Shown here: piece after piece, positions 34,231-42,384 of the stretch
Layout: every line of letters starts with the position of its first letter
Numbering within the stretch: position 1 is the first letter of the stretch
Assembly: GCF_900182935.1 (NCBI RefSeq)
Contig: NZ_FXUE01000004.1
Coordinates: forward strand, 124,001-188,000
From: Fibrobacter sp. UWB10
GTDB taxonomy: Bacteria; Fibrobacterota; Fibrobacteria; Fibrobacterales; Fibrobacteraceae
Reading direction: 5' to 3'
Length of the DNA stretch: 64,000 bases
Notes under the pieces: generated by a model
What the model saw: only the letters and a program-made list of their open reading frames with translations
Told to the model about the DNA's origin: nothing
Databases searched by the model: none
Position numbers and translations under genes: made by a program

Positions 34231-36117
34231 CTTGTTTAAATAAACGCCCTTTGCCATGCGGTTTCCACCGCGGACAGAACGACCCTTCAGGTCGTAGGTG
34301 CGCGTCGTACGGTTCAGACGGATTTTCCCTGTACGGCTGTTGAACTGGCCAATAACCGTCGTCTGTTCCGAGCCATCCTTTTCTCTGTCAACAATAATAA
34401 CCTCCATCTCGTCCGGAAGGTCGTCGACAGGTGCGGGCTGGTACAAGGCATGGGACTGCGCCCGCGGTGCTGATTGCGGTACCGGCTTTTTATAGATATA
34501 GGCGCGGAACGGCTTGATGTAGGCTCCTTCGCCCACCTTGACAAACTGGCCAATCGAGATATCTGTAGCGGATGAACCCGCAAAGCCGTAGGCCGCGGCC
34601 TTGGCTGTTCCCTCGATTTCTGGATCGGTAGCATCCCAGGTTTTTGTTTGTACAACGCCACGGAACACGAAATCACCATATGCACTATAATCGTCGTCCT
34701 GCGCCACGTCGTATGCATCAGCGTCGGTCGGACTAGCCTTGAGCACAAGCGGGTTCGTATTATTTATGGAAATACTCGTTTTTCCAGACTCAAGCTGGAT
34801 TAGATACGGCTTGTACGCTTCAAGCTTGGCAGTGCCGTAATTACATTTTGTGTTAGATTGTTCATTGCACCAGACCCGTTCCACAGCCACATACTTATGG
34901 TTTGTGCTATCAATGCCTATGCCGAGGAACGAAACAACCTGTTTTACGTTTCCAACTTTATTTGCGCTGATTTCGAATGGGAACATGATAGTAGAATAAT
35001 TATTTTCACCATCGATGGCAGGGAAGGTGCGTTTAAAAATAACATTATCAACAGACGCATCTTCTGTAAGGCTCAAGGCGTCTTCGCCGTTATAATTGCC
35101 GTTAATAAAGGCGACGGTCTTGCTACCAGCGGTTTCAACATCAACAAGTGCCGCAGGGAATTCAAAGGAACTCTTTGCAATAGGCCCCATAACAACTCCA
35201 CCGATAGTAATCGTAGAGGCAGATTCCTCATCCCCAACATTGATGCTATAGGGAGCATCAATCCCCTTTGTTGCCATAACCTTAGTTATGTCATTGGTAA
35301 TTATAATATCGCCACTTTTTCCTTGATCACCATTGCCTACGCCGGCAGCTTGTTTACCAGCCGTCGCTTCAACTTCGCCACCACTGATTGTTATAGCGCC
35401 ACTGGTTCCTCCATTGCCACTGCCTATGCCGGCTGCATAACTACCACCCATTGCTGTAACAATACCGCCTCTGATTGTTATAGCGGCGCTTACTCCACTT
35501 GAGCCGCTGCCTATGCCGGCAGCTTGAGGGCCACCCGTTGCTGTAACTTCGCCACCACTGATTGTTATATTACCGCAGGTTCCTCTACCGCCGCTGCCTA
35601 TGCCGGCTGCATAACTACCACCCGTTGCTGTAACAATACCGCCACGGATAATTATATTACCACAGTTTTTTTTACCAAACTCGGCGTCATTGTCACTATA
35701 ACCACCGCCTATGCCGGCGCCATAACCGCTGCTTCTAGCATCAAGGGAGCCATTGCCCTCAATCACTAACGTATATTCATCACCTGCTCCTTCATTTTTC
35801 GCAGCTTGAATGCCAGGAAATTCATCATAAAAACCCTTCACTGTATTAGAGCCTTTGAGAACGACGGTACAATTACCCAGGCAGGTAAGGCCCGCCCACG
35901 GGCAACCTTTTGAGTTGGAGCTGTTGATTGTCGCGTCACTGAGTGTGACCTTGGCATCGTTGGCGATGGAGATCTTGATTTTATTTTGAAGCGAGCCCGT
36001 CAGGACATCGCCATTCTGCGCTGTATAATTGCCTGTTAACGTAGAAAGATCGACTGTCGCAGCAAACGGTGCCGTAGCAGCAAATAAAGCAAAAAACATA
36101 GGGTATATGCATTTCAT
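34228..36117 (-). CDS. Secreted beta-solenoid repeat protein (tandem paralogue)
   Basis: A 629-aa exported protein. ATG 36117 is chosen because AAGGAATC lies upstream and the signal peptide CIYPMFFALFAATAPFAA matches the paralogue; the frame continues upstream but has no signal there. It contains about five 29-residue glycine-rich repeats at about 120-290 (GNITISGGEVTATGG, AITIRGGIVTAMGGSYAAGI), one or two more than the paralogue. The second half and tail (YDLKGRSVRGGNRMAKGVYL) are very similar. Change in repeat number between the copies suggests slippage or recombination. Function unknown; extracellular location expected. Confidence 0.75.
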   Translation of the reverse strand: MKCIYPMFFALFAATAPFAATVDLSTLTGNYTAQNGDVLTGSLQNKIKISIANDAKVTLSDATINSSNSKGCPWAGLTCLGNCTVVLKGSNTVKGFYDEFPGIQAAKNEGAGDEYTLVIEGNGSLDARSSGYGAGIGGGYSDNDAEFGKKNCGNIIIRGGIVTATGGSYAAGIGSGGRGTCGNITISGGEVTATGGPQAAGIGSGSSGVSAAITIRGGIVTAMGGSYAAGIGSGNGGTSGAITISGGEVEATAGKQAAGVGNGDQGKSGDIIITNDITKVMATKGIDAPYSINVGDEESASTITIGGVVMGPIAKSSFEFPAALVDVETAGSKTVAFINGNYNGEDALSLTEDASVDNVIFKRTFPAIDGENNYSTIMFPFEISANKVGNVKQVVSFLGIGIDSTNHKYVAVERVWCNEQSNTKCNYGTAKLEAYKPYLIQLESGKTSISINNTNPLVLKASPTDADAYDVAQDDDYSAYGDFVFRGVVQTKTWDATDPEIEGTAKAAAYGFAGSSATDISIGQFVKVGEGAYIKPFRAYIYKKPVPQSAPRAQSHALYQPAPVDDLPDEMEVIIVDREKDGSEQTTVIGQFNSRTGKIRLNRTTRTYDLKGRSVRGGNRMAKGVYLNK

Positions 36118-36197
36118 ATAATGATTCCTTGTTATAAGTCCATTTTCGCTTTTAAGCCGCGCGAAATATACATTTTTTTTTACAATGGTTAAGTTGT

Positions 36198-36247
36198 CGA
36201 AAACCAGCTGTGCTTCCCGCTGTACAAGGTTTTGGAAGGGTTTGGGG
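36198..36247 (+). pseudogene. Collapsed copy of the marR gene (scar 2)
   Basis: The same joint as scar 1, but longer at the 3' side: the marR start is joined at CTGTAC to AAGGTTTTGGAAGGG, which corresponds to the real C-terminal codons. The flanking sequence TTTACAATGGTTAAGTTG is shared with scar 1, so the duplicated unit is scar plus solenoid gene. Confidence 0.65.
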
Positions 36248-36276
36248 CTCCTTAAAGAACTTTTGCTCAACCAATT

Positions 36277-37641
36277 CTACTTTATCTGCGATATGGCGTA
36301 AAGCGGACATATTTGAACGTGGCGAATTGCATTTTCCGCTTCGACATCGCAGTAGTCGAATTGCCCTAAGTTTTCAAGAGAAATACGATAAGCGTTCGAA
36401 AGATTTTTCTCGCGCATCATATTCCATAGGCTCTTCATGCCCCCCTGGGTATCTGCCTTGACCTCGATAGGCATGACATGCCCACCAAGGGAATCTACAT
36501 AATCCACTTCGGACTGGCTATTCTTTTGCATCCGCGTCCAATAGAATAATTCGTGCCGCATATTTGGCGTCTTGTTCCGTAAAAGTTCAAGCCCGGCAAC
36601 CATTTCTGCCAACGAGCCCTTGTTCACAAGATCCGTGGCACTTGCCGTGAGAATTGCAGAGATAGTCTCGGAAATGTCGCCAAGGGACATATTCATTAAA
36701 CGTAATTGCAAACCGGAATCGAGAAGCAGGTATTTTTGGTAAGACGGATCCGCTTCGCTCCCCAAAGGGAGTCCGTTTGCTGCAGAACGTGTTACGGGAG
36801 TGACAATTCCCGCAAGGGTAAGCAACTGCATGGCTTCACGGATTTTTTCTGTTTTGTAACCGTTCCCTACCTTTGCATACGTGAATTTCTTTGTGATTTG
36901 CAATGCCGCACTTCGGAATGCAGACCTGAGTAAAGTAGGGTCGACATTCTTCTTGTATTTGGCAAAATCATCTTCGTACGAAATCAGAATGTCGTCTTGG
37001 ATAGATTGACACTGTAGGTAGTCCTTGCTTTCAATCCACTTGGCGACTACTTCTGGCATTCCGCCCACCATGAGGTAGGTTCTGAAAAGTTCCACGAATT
37101 TATTGTGAACCGTTTCCGGCAACGGCTTATCGCTCGATGCCTGATCGCGGACTTTTAGAAGCTTGTCAAAACCATTTGCCTGCGCGAACTCGTCAAAGGT
37201 CATGGGGTACATGAACATGGAATGGATGCGGCCCACGCCAAAAGTCGGGAGTTCCTGGAGGGCGAATTCAAGCAGTGATCCGGCGGCAATCACATGCAAG
37301 CAGGGCAAATCCTCCTTGAAAAAACGGAGCGACATGATCGCTTCGGGGCAAAGCTGAACCTCATCTAGAAAAAGGAGCGTCTGTCCAGGAATAATAGGCC
37401 TGGCACTTATAGCGGAAATTTCAGCAACGATTCTATTCACATCCAGATTTTTGTTAAAAACCTCTTTGTATTCCGGATTCTTTTCAAAATTGATGCTGAC
37501 GCAATTTTCGAAGTGCTCACCCAGGTGTTCAACAGAACTAGATTTCCCTACTTGGCGTGCTCCACGTAGCAGTAGCGGCTTGTGGTCTTTCTGCTTGGAC
37601 CATTCCAACAAGAATCTGTCAATTTTTCGCTCAAAATACAT
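36277..37641 (-). CDS. AAA_14/DUF4143 ATPase
   Basis: A 454-aa protein if started at ATG 37641 (MYFERKIDRFLLEW, typical for the family); ATG 37662 in the same frame is an alternative. Walker A is LLLRGARQVGKSS, Walker B is LLFLDEVQLCPEA, and sensor-type residues follow in VIAAGSLLEFAL. The C-terminal DUF4143 domain contains FYWTRMQKNSQSEVDYV and PIEVKA, a restriction-endonuclease-like acidic/Lys pattern. Such ATPases are widespread and often mobile; their function is poorly known. It lies downstream of a DUF1016 nuclease gene on the same strand. A well-initiated 78-codon frame overlaps its start. Confidence 0.85.
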   Translation of the reverse strand: MYFERKIDRFLLEWSKQKDHKPLLLRGARQVGKSSSVEHLGEHFENCVSINFEKNPEYKEVFNKNLDVNRIVAEISAISARPIIPGQTLLFLDEVQLCPEAIMSLRFFKEDLPCLHVIAAGSLLEFALQELPTFGVGRIHSMFMYPMTFDEFAQANGFDKLLKVRDQASSDKPLPETVHNKFVELFRTYLMVGGMPEVVAKWIESKDYLQCQSIQDDILISYEDDFAKYKKNVDPTLLRSAFRSAALQITKKFTYAKVGNGYKTEKIREAMQLLTLAGIVTPVTRSAANGLPLGSEADPSYQKYLLLDSGLQLRLMNMSLGDISETISAILTASATDLVNKGSLAEMVAGLELLRNKTPNMRHELFYWTRMQKNSQSEVDYVDSLGGHVMPIEVKADTQGGMKSLWNMMREKNLSNAYRISLENLGQFDYCDVEAENAIRHVQICPLYAISQIK

Positions 37642-37784
37642 TCTAGAACCGCCTTCGGACATTTTCCAAAGAAAAATATAGTCAATTTTGGATATTTTCC
37701 AAACAAATAATTCGCCGTTTTCGGATATTTTCCAAAGAAATAATTCAAAAAATGCGATTTTAGCGGTTTTTCATCATTCTTCAT
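37548..37784 (-). CDS. 78-aa repeat-containing reading frame overlapping the ATPase start
   Basis: ATG 37784 on the minus strand has an excellent Shine-Dalgarno (AAAGGAGG about 7 nt upstream), better than that of the ATPase. The product begins MKNDEKPLKSHFLNYFFGKY and contains three copies of an 11-residue unit (FFGKYPKTANY, LFGKYPKLTIF, FFGKCPKAVLE), encoded by a 33-bp tandem repeat. Its last 30 or so codons overlap the ATPase coding start in another frame. It could be a leader that couples translation of the ATPase, a small basic protein, or the remnant of an older N-terminus after a frameshift. Not recognised. Confidence 0.4.
   Translation of the reverse strand: MKNDEKPLKSHFLNYFFGKYPKTANYLFGKYPKLTIFFFGKCPKAVLECILSEKLTDSCWNGPSRKTTSRYCYVEHAK
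37657..37740 (-). repeat. 33-bp tandem repeat, three copies
   Basis: GGAYATTTTCCAAASAAA starts at 37657, 37690 and 37723 on the plus strand, a period of exactly 33 bp (three helical turns, or 11 codons). It lies across the start region of the ATPase gene. Confidence 0.8.
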
Positions 37785-37822
37785 CAAAAAACCTCCTTTT
37801 TTACCGCCCCTCCATGAACGCG

Positions 37823-39025
37823 CTATTCGTCCTTTTTCCGAATGAGTCGTTTCGTAGTATGCATTTCCTTTTGCAGAAGGCGCATGCGCTCTTCCAACAG
37901 TTCCTTCGAAGGCAACGCATCTTTGATGCGGATGTTGTTGTATGTCGCGACCCCCATCGGCGTGCCCAGCCCACGGAAAGACCACTGTACATCGGTTGAA
38001 TCCATGTTGGAACAAATCAACAGCCCGATTGTCGGATTGTCTTCGGGTGCCTTCAGCAACTCATCTACCGCGTTCACGTAAAAGTTCAGCTTGCCGACAA
38101 ATTCCGGCTCAAACGGCTTTGCCTTCAGCTCGCAGGCGACGAAACAACGCAGGCGGATATGGTAAAACAGTAAGTCAATTTTGCGGCTTCGCCCACCAAC
38201 AAGTACCTCTTTTTGCCGTCCGATGAAGGCAAAACCCGTACCCATCTCAAGCAAGAGATCGGTGACATTCTTCGTAAGGGCATCTTCCAGTTCAGCCTCG
38301 TCGTAAATTTCGTGACCAACAGTCGCAAAGCCAAAATCGTAGTTCTCTTTCAGCACATCTTGAACAAGTTTGCTCTGCAAATCGGGCAGTTTTTCGGTAA
38401 AATTGTTGACTATCTTGCCTTGGTGGCTGTAAAGATCTGCCTTGATGCAGTTGATCAACGCAGCGCGGCTCATCCCTTGTTCCACAGTCTTTTTGATGTA
38501 AAACAGGGCCTCATCTACAGATTTGCATTTCGTGATAATTTCTACATGGTGACGCCAAGGGATACCGGCAAAGATTGCTGGTAATTCTGCACCAACTTGG
38601 TGCAGTTTTGCCATGTCTAATTCTGCAACAGGCTGTTGCAGTTTTTCTCTGTCAAGTCGGCTAGACTTAGTTTTGGCTAATTCTCTACCAGCTTGGTAGA
38701 GAATTTGATTAGCCCCTTTCTGCGTATAAAAACAGTACCATTTCTTCATAAACCACAGATTCGACACTGAAAATCCGTCTGCATTAGGGAACTCCCGCCG
38801 CAAATCCAGGCTGAGCTGTTCCACGACTCCCGTACCCCAGCGCTCCTCGGCCTTTTTGCGCACCAAGTCGCGCCCTAGCAGCCAGTTGAACTGCAGTTTT
38901 TCGGCATTTACCTTGATGACCGCCTTTACCTGTGCCGAGCGGTAACGCTGCTTTAGTTCCGTAATCCAGTTGATGTAATCAGAATCAATATGGATATTGT
39001 GAGATTCAATCTTTCGATTGCTCAT
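37823..39025 (-). CDS. DUF1016 (YhcG-like) PDDEXK nuclease-family protein
   Basis: A 400-aa protein; ATG 39025 follows AGAGAGG. The N-terminal DUF1016 helical domain (about 10-130) includes LQFNWLLGRDLVRKKAEERW and FSVSNLWFMKKWYCFY. The C-terminal nuclease domain (about 200-360) has the PD-(D/E)xK signature RKIDLLFYH and CFVACELKA, and ends with PTIGLLICS. An internal low-complexity segment rich in KLQQPVAELDMAKLHQVGAEL separates the two. Members are often found close to restriction-modification and mobile genes; the biological role is unsettled. The ATPase gene is downstream on the same strand, so an operon is likely. Confidence 0.88.
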   Translation of the reverse strand: MSNRKIESHNIHIDSDYINWITELKQRYRSAQVKAVIKVNAEKLQFNWLLGRDLVRKKAEERWGTGVVEQLSLDLRREFPNADGFSVSNLWFMKKWYCFYTQKGANQILYQAGRELAKTKSSRLDREKLQQPVAELDMAKLHQVGAELPAIFAGIPWRHHVEIITKCKSVDEALFYIKKTVEQGMSRAALINCIKADLYSHQGKIVNNFTEKLPDLQSKLVQDVLKENYDFGFATVGHEIYDEAELEDALTKNVTDLLLEMGTGFAFIGRQKEVLVGGRSRKIDLLFYHIRLRCFVACELKAKPFEPEFVGKLNFYVNAVDELLKAPEDNPTIGLLICSNMDSTDVQWSFRGLGTPMGVATYNNIRIKDALPSKELLEERMRLLQKEMHTTKRLIRKKDE

Positions 39026-39396
39026 AAAAAACCTCTCTTTAATAACAATACGAAGGCGCAAATACGCAGACGCACAACGTATGTTGAGCCTTAGCTTTCT
39101 AGTAGTTTTATTTGGGAAGCTCTTGCGGTGCTGTTGGCGGGGGCTTTCCCCGGCGTTACCTGGCGCGGCTTTCGCCACACACTCGAGCAGGCTGCTTCTC
39201 CTGCCAGCTATCCAACAACATCAACAAGAAGGTTGATGAACCCCACCGCGGATGCACGTACGGGCGCATGGCCTATGCCGACTGTCGCAGGGATTGTCGT
39301 AATACGAGGGTAAATATAAACAATTGAAATCAGCAAGTCAATGTAAAGAGCAAACCATTGCTTTTTGGACGCTGCGGAATTAGTTTTCTCTGTATC
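39026..39396. other. Gene-poor stretch with a GC-rich block and a perfect inverted repeat
   Basis: No convincing gene. About 39110-39280 is much more GC-rich than its surroundings and lacks a recognisable protein in any frame. CATCAAC (39219-39225) and GTTGATG (39232-39238) form a perfect 7-bp stem with loop AAGAAG. It separates the minus-strand nuclease gene from a plus-strand hypothetical gene. Confidence 0.5.
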
Positions 39397-39699
39397 ATGT
39401 TCAACGCATCGCTGTCGTGGGTCAAAAGCGCGAAAGTCTTTCTGAAAGTCCAGGCGGGCACGGGCGACAACCTGCTCGAAGAAGACATTCGGGAAGGGTT
39501 CACCGACTATTGCCTATGGTCCATGTTCCGGCCGGAAAGCATTGACACCGACGGCGAACTCGACATGGAATGCCTGGACAGCGGCATGGCCCTGTTCAGG
39601 GAAAACTGCACCCCCGAAGAGGCGCTGGAATCGAGCTACCGGCAAGCCTTCGAAAAAGATTACGACAAGGACGACGTCGTGGTATTGATGGAAGAGTGA
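39397..39699 (+). CDS. Hypothetical acidic protein (100 aa)
   Basis: ATG 39397 gives 100 residues: MFNASLSWVKSAKVFLKVQA, then an acidic body (DNLLEEDIREGFTDY, DTDGELDMECLDSG) ending QAFEKDYDKDDVVVLMEE. No signal peptide or membrane segment and no family recognised. No good Shine-Dalgarno is visible at this start or at an upstream TTG (39358). Codon usage looks genuine (GGC, GAC, CTG rich), closer to the hemicellulase genes than to the AT-rich genes that follow, so it is probably real, but the start is uncertain. Confidence 0.45.
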   Translation: MFNASLSWVKSAKVFLKVQAGTGDNLLEEDIREGFTDYCLWSMFRPESIDTDGELDMECLDSGMALFRENCTPEEALESSYRQAFEKDYDKDDVVVLMEE

Positions 39700-39724
39700 C
39701 AGGCTCTTTTCTGTTTATATGGCG

Positions 39725-39750
39725 AAAAAAGCGCCGCTGAGAGCGGCGCC
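39725..39750 (-). terminator. Rho-independent terminator (minus strand)
   Basis: GCGCCGCT (39731-39738) and AGCGGCGC (39742-39749) form a perfect 8-bp stem; read on the minus strand it is followed by TTTTTT. It ends the two small genes upstream on that strand. Confidence 0.85.
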
Positions 39751-39754
39751 GTGT

Positions 39755-39925
39755 TTACCATTGTCTTTGATTGCTTGTTATATGCCATCCGGATCCCTCT
39801 GGACAGCGGTAAACATGCATCGTTATACCTGTTGCAATTCTGCGTTGGTTGGCGACAATGTTCGCCTCAGATTCAGAATGGTACAGGTTCTTTTTCTTGC
39901 CATCTTTGCCACTACAAGAACACAC
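39755..39925 (-). CDS. 56-aa small protein with CPxGSGWHITS motif
   Basis: GTG 39925 on the minus strand has a perfect AGGAGG 5 nt upstream (within the end of the preceding small gene). It encodes 56 residues: MCSCSGKDGKKKNLYHSESE, a middle part EANIVANQRRIATGITM, and HVYRCPEGSGWHITSNQRQW. The Y-x-C-P-x-x-x-G-W-H-I-T-S block resembles small zinc-ribbon-like proteins common in phages and bacteria; here the cysteines CxC at the start and one Cys in the block could bind metal. It overlaps the previous gene by 1 nt (TAGTG) and is followed directly by a terminator, so the two small genes are an operon. Function unknown. Confidence 0.7.
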   Translation of the reverse strand: MCSCSGKDGKKKNLYHSESEANIVANQRRIATGITMHVYRCPEGSGWHITSNQRQW

Positions 39926-40068
39926 TATTTCCTCCTTCCCTGGTACTTAACATCTGTCGGATTGCAAATACGCGATTTGTTTTTCATCGCATCGAGATAC
40001 TGCTCGTTGAACCCCGTTGTACCCTTGTTGGAGTTGTTCATGTTGCTAACGTTATCTTCTGGTTTCAT
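39925..40068 (-). CDS. 47-aa small hydrophilic protein
   Basis: ATG 40068 on the minus strand follows AAAGGATAAAAAAG and encodes 47 residues: MKPEDNVSNMNNSNKGTTGF, NEQYLDAMKNKSRIC, NPTDVKYQGRRK. It is asparagine- and lysine-rich with no hydrophobic segment. Its final codons GGAAGGAGG double as the ribosome binding site of the next gene, and its TAG overlaps that gene's GTG, so the two are translationally coupled. Not recognised. Confidence 0.65.
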   Translation of the reverse strand: MKPEDNVSNMNNSNKGTTGFNEQYLDAMKNKSRICNPTDVKYQGRRK

Positions 40069-40125
40069 CTTTTTTATCCTTTGAATCTCCAAGGCTGAAT
40101 TACCTTAGGAGCAAGAACAAAAATA

Positions 40126-40150
40126 CCTTGATAGCAGTTGCTAAACAAGG
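40126..40150 (-). terminator. Probable terminator of the 483-aa gene (minus strand)
   Basis: CCTTG/CAAGG and TAGCA/TGCTA pair in one hairpin; on the minus strand TATTTTTG follows. Confidence 0.55.
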
Positions 40151-40216
40151 CGTTTCGTGAACCGGGAAAAAACTGAAAAAGGGGGCAAAAAGAAAAAAAG
40201 GGGGTAAGAGAACTTT

Positions 40217-41668
40217 TTACACCATTTTTGTCATAACTTGCTGGTAGAGCTTTTTGATGTCAACTGCATTAAATGCGTCATGATTATTTTTGTAGGTGTC
40301 GTAACTGGTTTGAATGGGGATTGCCTTGGCGGTTGAAAGAATGAACATTGCCCTGTAACATTGCAAAGGCATCTCGCTATAGTCTTTTTCTCCTAGCTCT
40401 TCAAAGTGCTTGTTTATATCTTTTTTGCTGACGCCTTTTAAAAAATTGCTGACGCCTGATTTCGATAAAATATCTGGTAATATTATCTCCATAGCCTCAT
40501 TAAAAGATGCGCCTTGTAATTTTAGTTCTGCTACTTCGGGCAGAGATATTTGTGAGATTGTATTTTCGTAAATGTCTATGTCTTGCTTGTTAGAAAGGGT
40601 GATTATTTCTCCGTAGGACCCTTGTTTTTTCAAATCCTTTATGCTGAATTTTCGTGCTTTTTTCTTGAATATGTCTTCGTCAAGCGTAATGCACGCTTGA
40701 ATTTTTTCTTTCTCTTTTATTTTTTCTAAATCGAAAATAGGATTGAGATCAAGGAAAGATCTCCATGTTGCGTGGGCTAATAAAGAAAGTGTCTTTACCA
40801 CTGAGCTTCCTTTTTCAAACTGCAAATATTTTGTATGAAGCCCAATAATGTTGTAATAACGTCCCATACAAAGTAAATTTTTTAATGGGGTCACGTAACC
40901 GGCAAAACATCCCTTTTTTTTAGAAGTTTTGTTTCCGAATGCGACCAAGGCTTCCTTAAAGAAAAGGGAAAGATCTTCTTCGCTAAAATCGCTAAAGTCT
41001 GATTTCTCGACCAATTCTTTGTACCAATCCCTGGCCATGTCTTGGTCCGCCTCGTTTGCGTCTTTATCTTGCTTTATAAAATCAAAGAATTTAGCGTGGT
41101 TCTCCTTCCATTCTTTCACTTGGCTATTGTTTAAATTGCTTTCCTTCTCATAAGGATAAATAAACAAGAAACGATTGAAGTAGCTTGCGGGTTCGATGTT
41201 TCTTTTGGAAAACATGAATGATGCCAGTGAATATATGAAATCTACTTCTGCCAATGCCAAAATATCAGCTTCGTTTAATTTGTACTCTCGTCGATAATTT
41301 TTTGTCCACTTTAAAAATTTATGACATTCCTCTTTTTGTAGAATAGATTTTTTTAGCTCAATAGGGTTCTCAGGAATTTTATCGGTTTTAAAGTGATGGC
41401 CGTAGCAATAATTGATAACGCTTATAATAGAATTTTTCGTTTTATTTAAGTGTGCAGTTGCTCTTGTGTAATCTTCAATTATTCGGCTATTAAAGTAGTC
41501 GATAAAGACGCTAATGAGAAGCTTGTGACAAGGTAGATCTTCTTTTGCGTTTAGCACTTTTTCTCGGATGACATTAAAGAAGAGCGAATGGTCCAGGAAT
41601 GTCTTCATGAACCTGTCGTAATCATAATAGAAGGCGAGACAATGGTGGTCCTTGTATTTTTCCGACAT
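40217..41668 (-). CDS. Unknown 483-aa cytosolic protein
   Basis: ATG 41668 follows AGAGG. The protein is charged and mostly helical, without signal peptide, membrane segment or recognisable catalytic motif. Features are a Tyr/Asp-rich start (DHHCLAFYYDYDRFMK), several Lys/Glu-rich helices (KIKEKEKIQACITLDED) and a C-terminal SGVSNFLKGVSKKDINKHFE. Codon use is AT-rich, unlike the hemicellulases, which suggests acquisition. It is the third gene of a minus-strand operon after an AgmX-type protein and a secreted protein (gaps of 34 and 28 nt). Confidence 0.7.
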   Translation of the reverse strand: MSEKYKDHHCLAFYYDYDRFMKTFLDHSLFFNVIREKVLNAKEDLPCHKLLISVFIDYFNSRIIEDYTRATAHLNKTKNSIISVINYCYGHHFKTDKIPENPIELKKSILQKEECHKFLKWTKNYRREYKLNEADILALAEVDFIYSLASFMFSKRNIEPASYFNRFLFIYPYEKESNLNNSQVKEWKENHAKFFDFIKQDKDANEADQDMARDWYKELVEKSDFSDFSEEDLSLFFKEALVAFGNKTSKKKGCFAGYVTPLKNLLCMGRYYNIIGLHTKYLQFEKGSSVVKTLSLLAHATWRSFLDLNPIFDLEKIKEKEKIQACITLDEDIFKKKARKFSIKDLKKQGSYGEIITLSNKQDIDIYENTISQISLPEVAELKLQGASFNEAMEIILPDILSKSGVSNFLKGVSKKDINKHFEELGEKDYSEMPLQCYRAMFILSTAKAIPIQTSYDTYKNNHDAFNAVDIKKLYQQVMTKMV

Positions 41669-41696
41669 AGTAAACCTCTTCTTTAATATCCAAGTT

Positions 41697-42350
41697 TTAT
41701 TTGCAATAAATTGCGCTTGTAACTTTCTTGGTTTTCTTCATCCCGTTATTGCTCATGCAAAAACCGCCATGAATATCGCCGATGAACTTAAGTGTGCCGT
41801 CTTTTCGGTAAATTTTCCAAGGTCCAAGATCCTCAATGTTTTGTGTTAGTAATGCACTAACAATGTCTTCTTTTGAAATGAATCGTTGAAATTCAGTTTG
41901 TGCGAATGTCGTGTCGGGGGTCGATAATTCAAATTCTCTATTGTAACCGCAGTTATAATAGTTTACGCCGAATTCCTGATCGTAATTGTTGAAGTATATA
42001 TCCCCGATATTGAATTCGTCTGTTTTAAAAACGCTGTAATTGCAGCTGTATGCTGCTGCATAGGGGTATATTTTGAATACAATGCCGTTTTTCGTGAATT
42101 CGCGTTCGTCGCGAGGGCTTCTGACGGTGTTGGATCCCCAAAATATTTCTCCTTCGTCTTCGAAAGAAGTCCCGTCATCGAAGGTTGGCCAGTGTTTGTA
42201 TACTTGAACGAATTGATCGTCGTTAAAAGCATAACATTTGTAGTAGAATACCATACTTTCGTCATAATTATCGCACATTGGATTTTTGGCGAATGCAAAG
42301 GGTAATAATGCCGTGAACAAGGCGAGTGTTGTAAAATATAAAAATCTCAT
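41697..42350 (-). CDS. Secreted protein of unknown function (217 aa)
   Basis: ATG 42350 is chosen because AAAGGA lies 6 nt upstream; ATG 42365 is the alternative. The signal peptide MRFLYFTTLALFTALLPFAF ends before AKNPMCDN. The mature protein is rich in Tyr, Phe, Asp and Asn and has seven or so cysteines (NPMCDNYDE, YYKCYAF, YSCNYSVF, YYNCGYN, GGFCMSNN, AIYCK) that suggest disulfides. No family recognised. It lies between the AgmX-type gene and the 483-aa gene in one probable operon. Confidence 0.7.
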   Translation of the reverse strand: MRFLYFTTLALFTALLPFAFAKNPMCDNYDESMVFYYKCYAFNDDQFVQVYKHWPTFDDGTSFEDEGEIFWGSNTVRSPRDEREFTKNGIVFKIYPYAAAYSCNYSVFKTDEFNIGDIYFNNYDQEFGVNYYNCGYNREFELSTPDTTFAQTEFQRFISKEDIVSALLTQNIEDLGPWKIYRKDGTLKFIGDIHGGFCMSNNGMKKTKKVTSAIYCK

Positions 42351-42384
42351 TTTAGTCCTTTGCATAAACGTGTTTTTGTTATAA

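Noticed and set aside
37657-37740. CRISPR-like repeat array
   Set aside because: The three 33-bp copies are contiguous with no unique spacers, and no cas genes are near.
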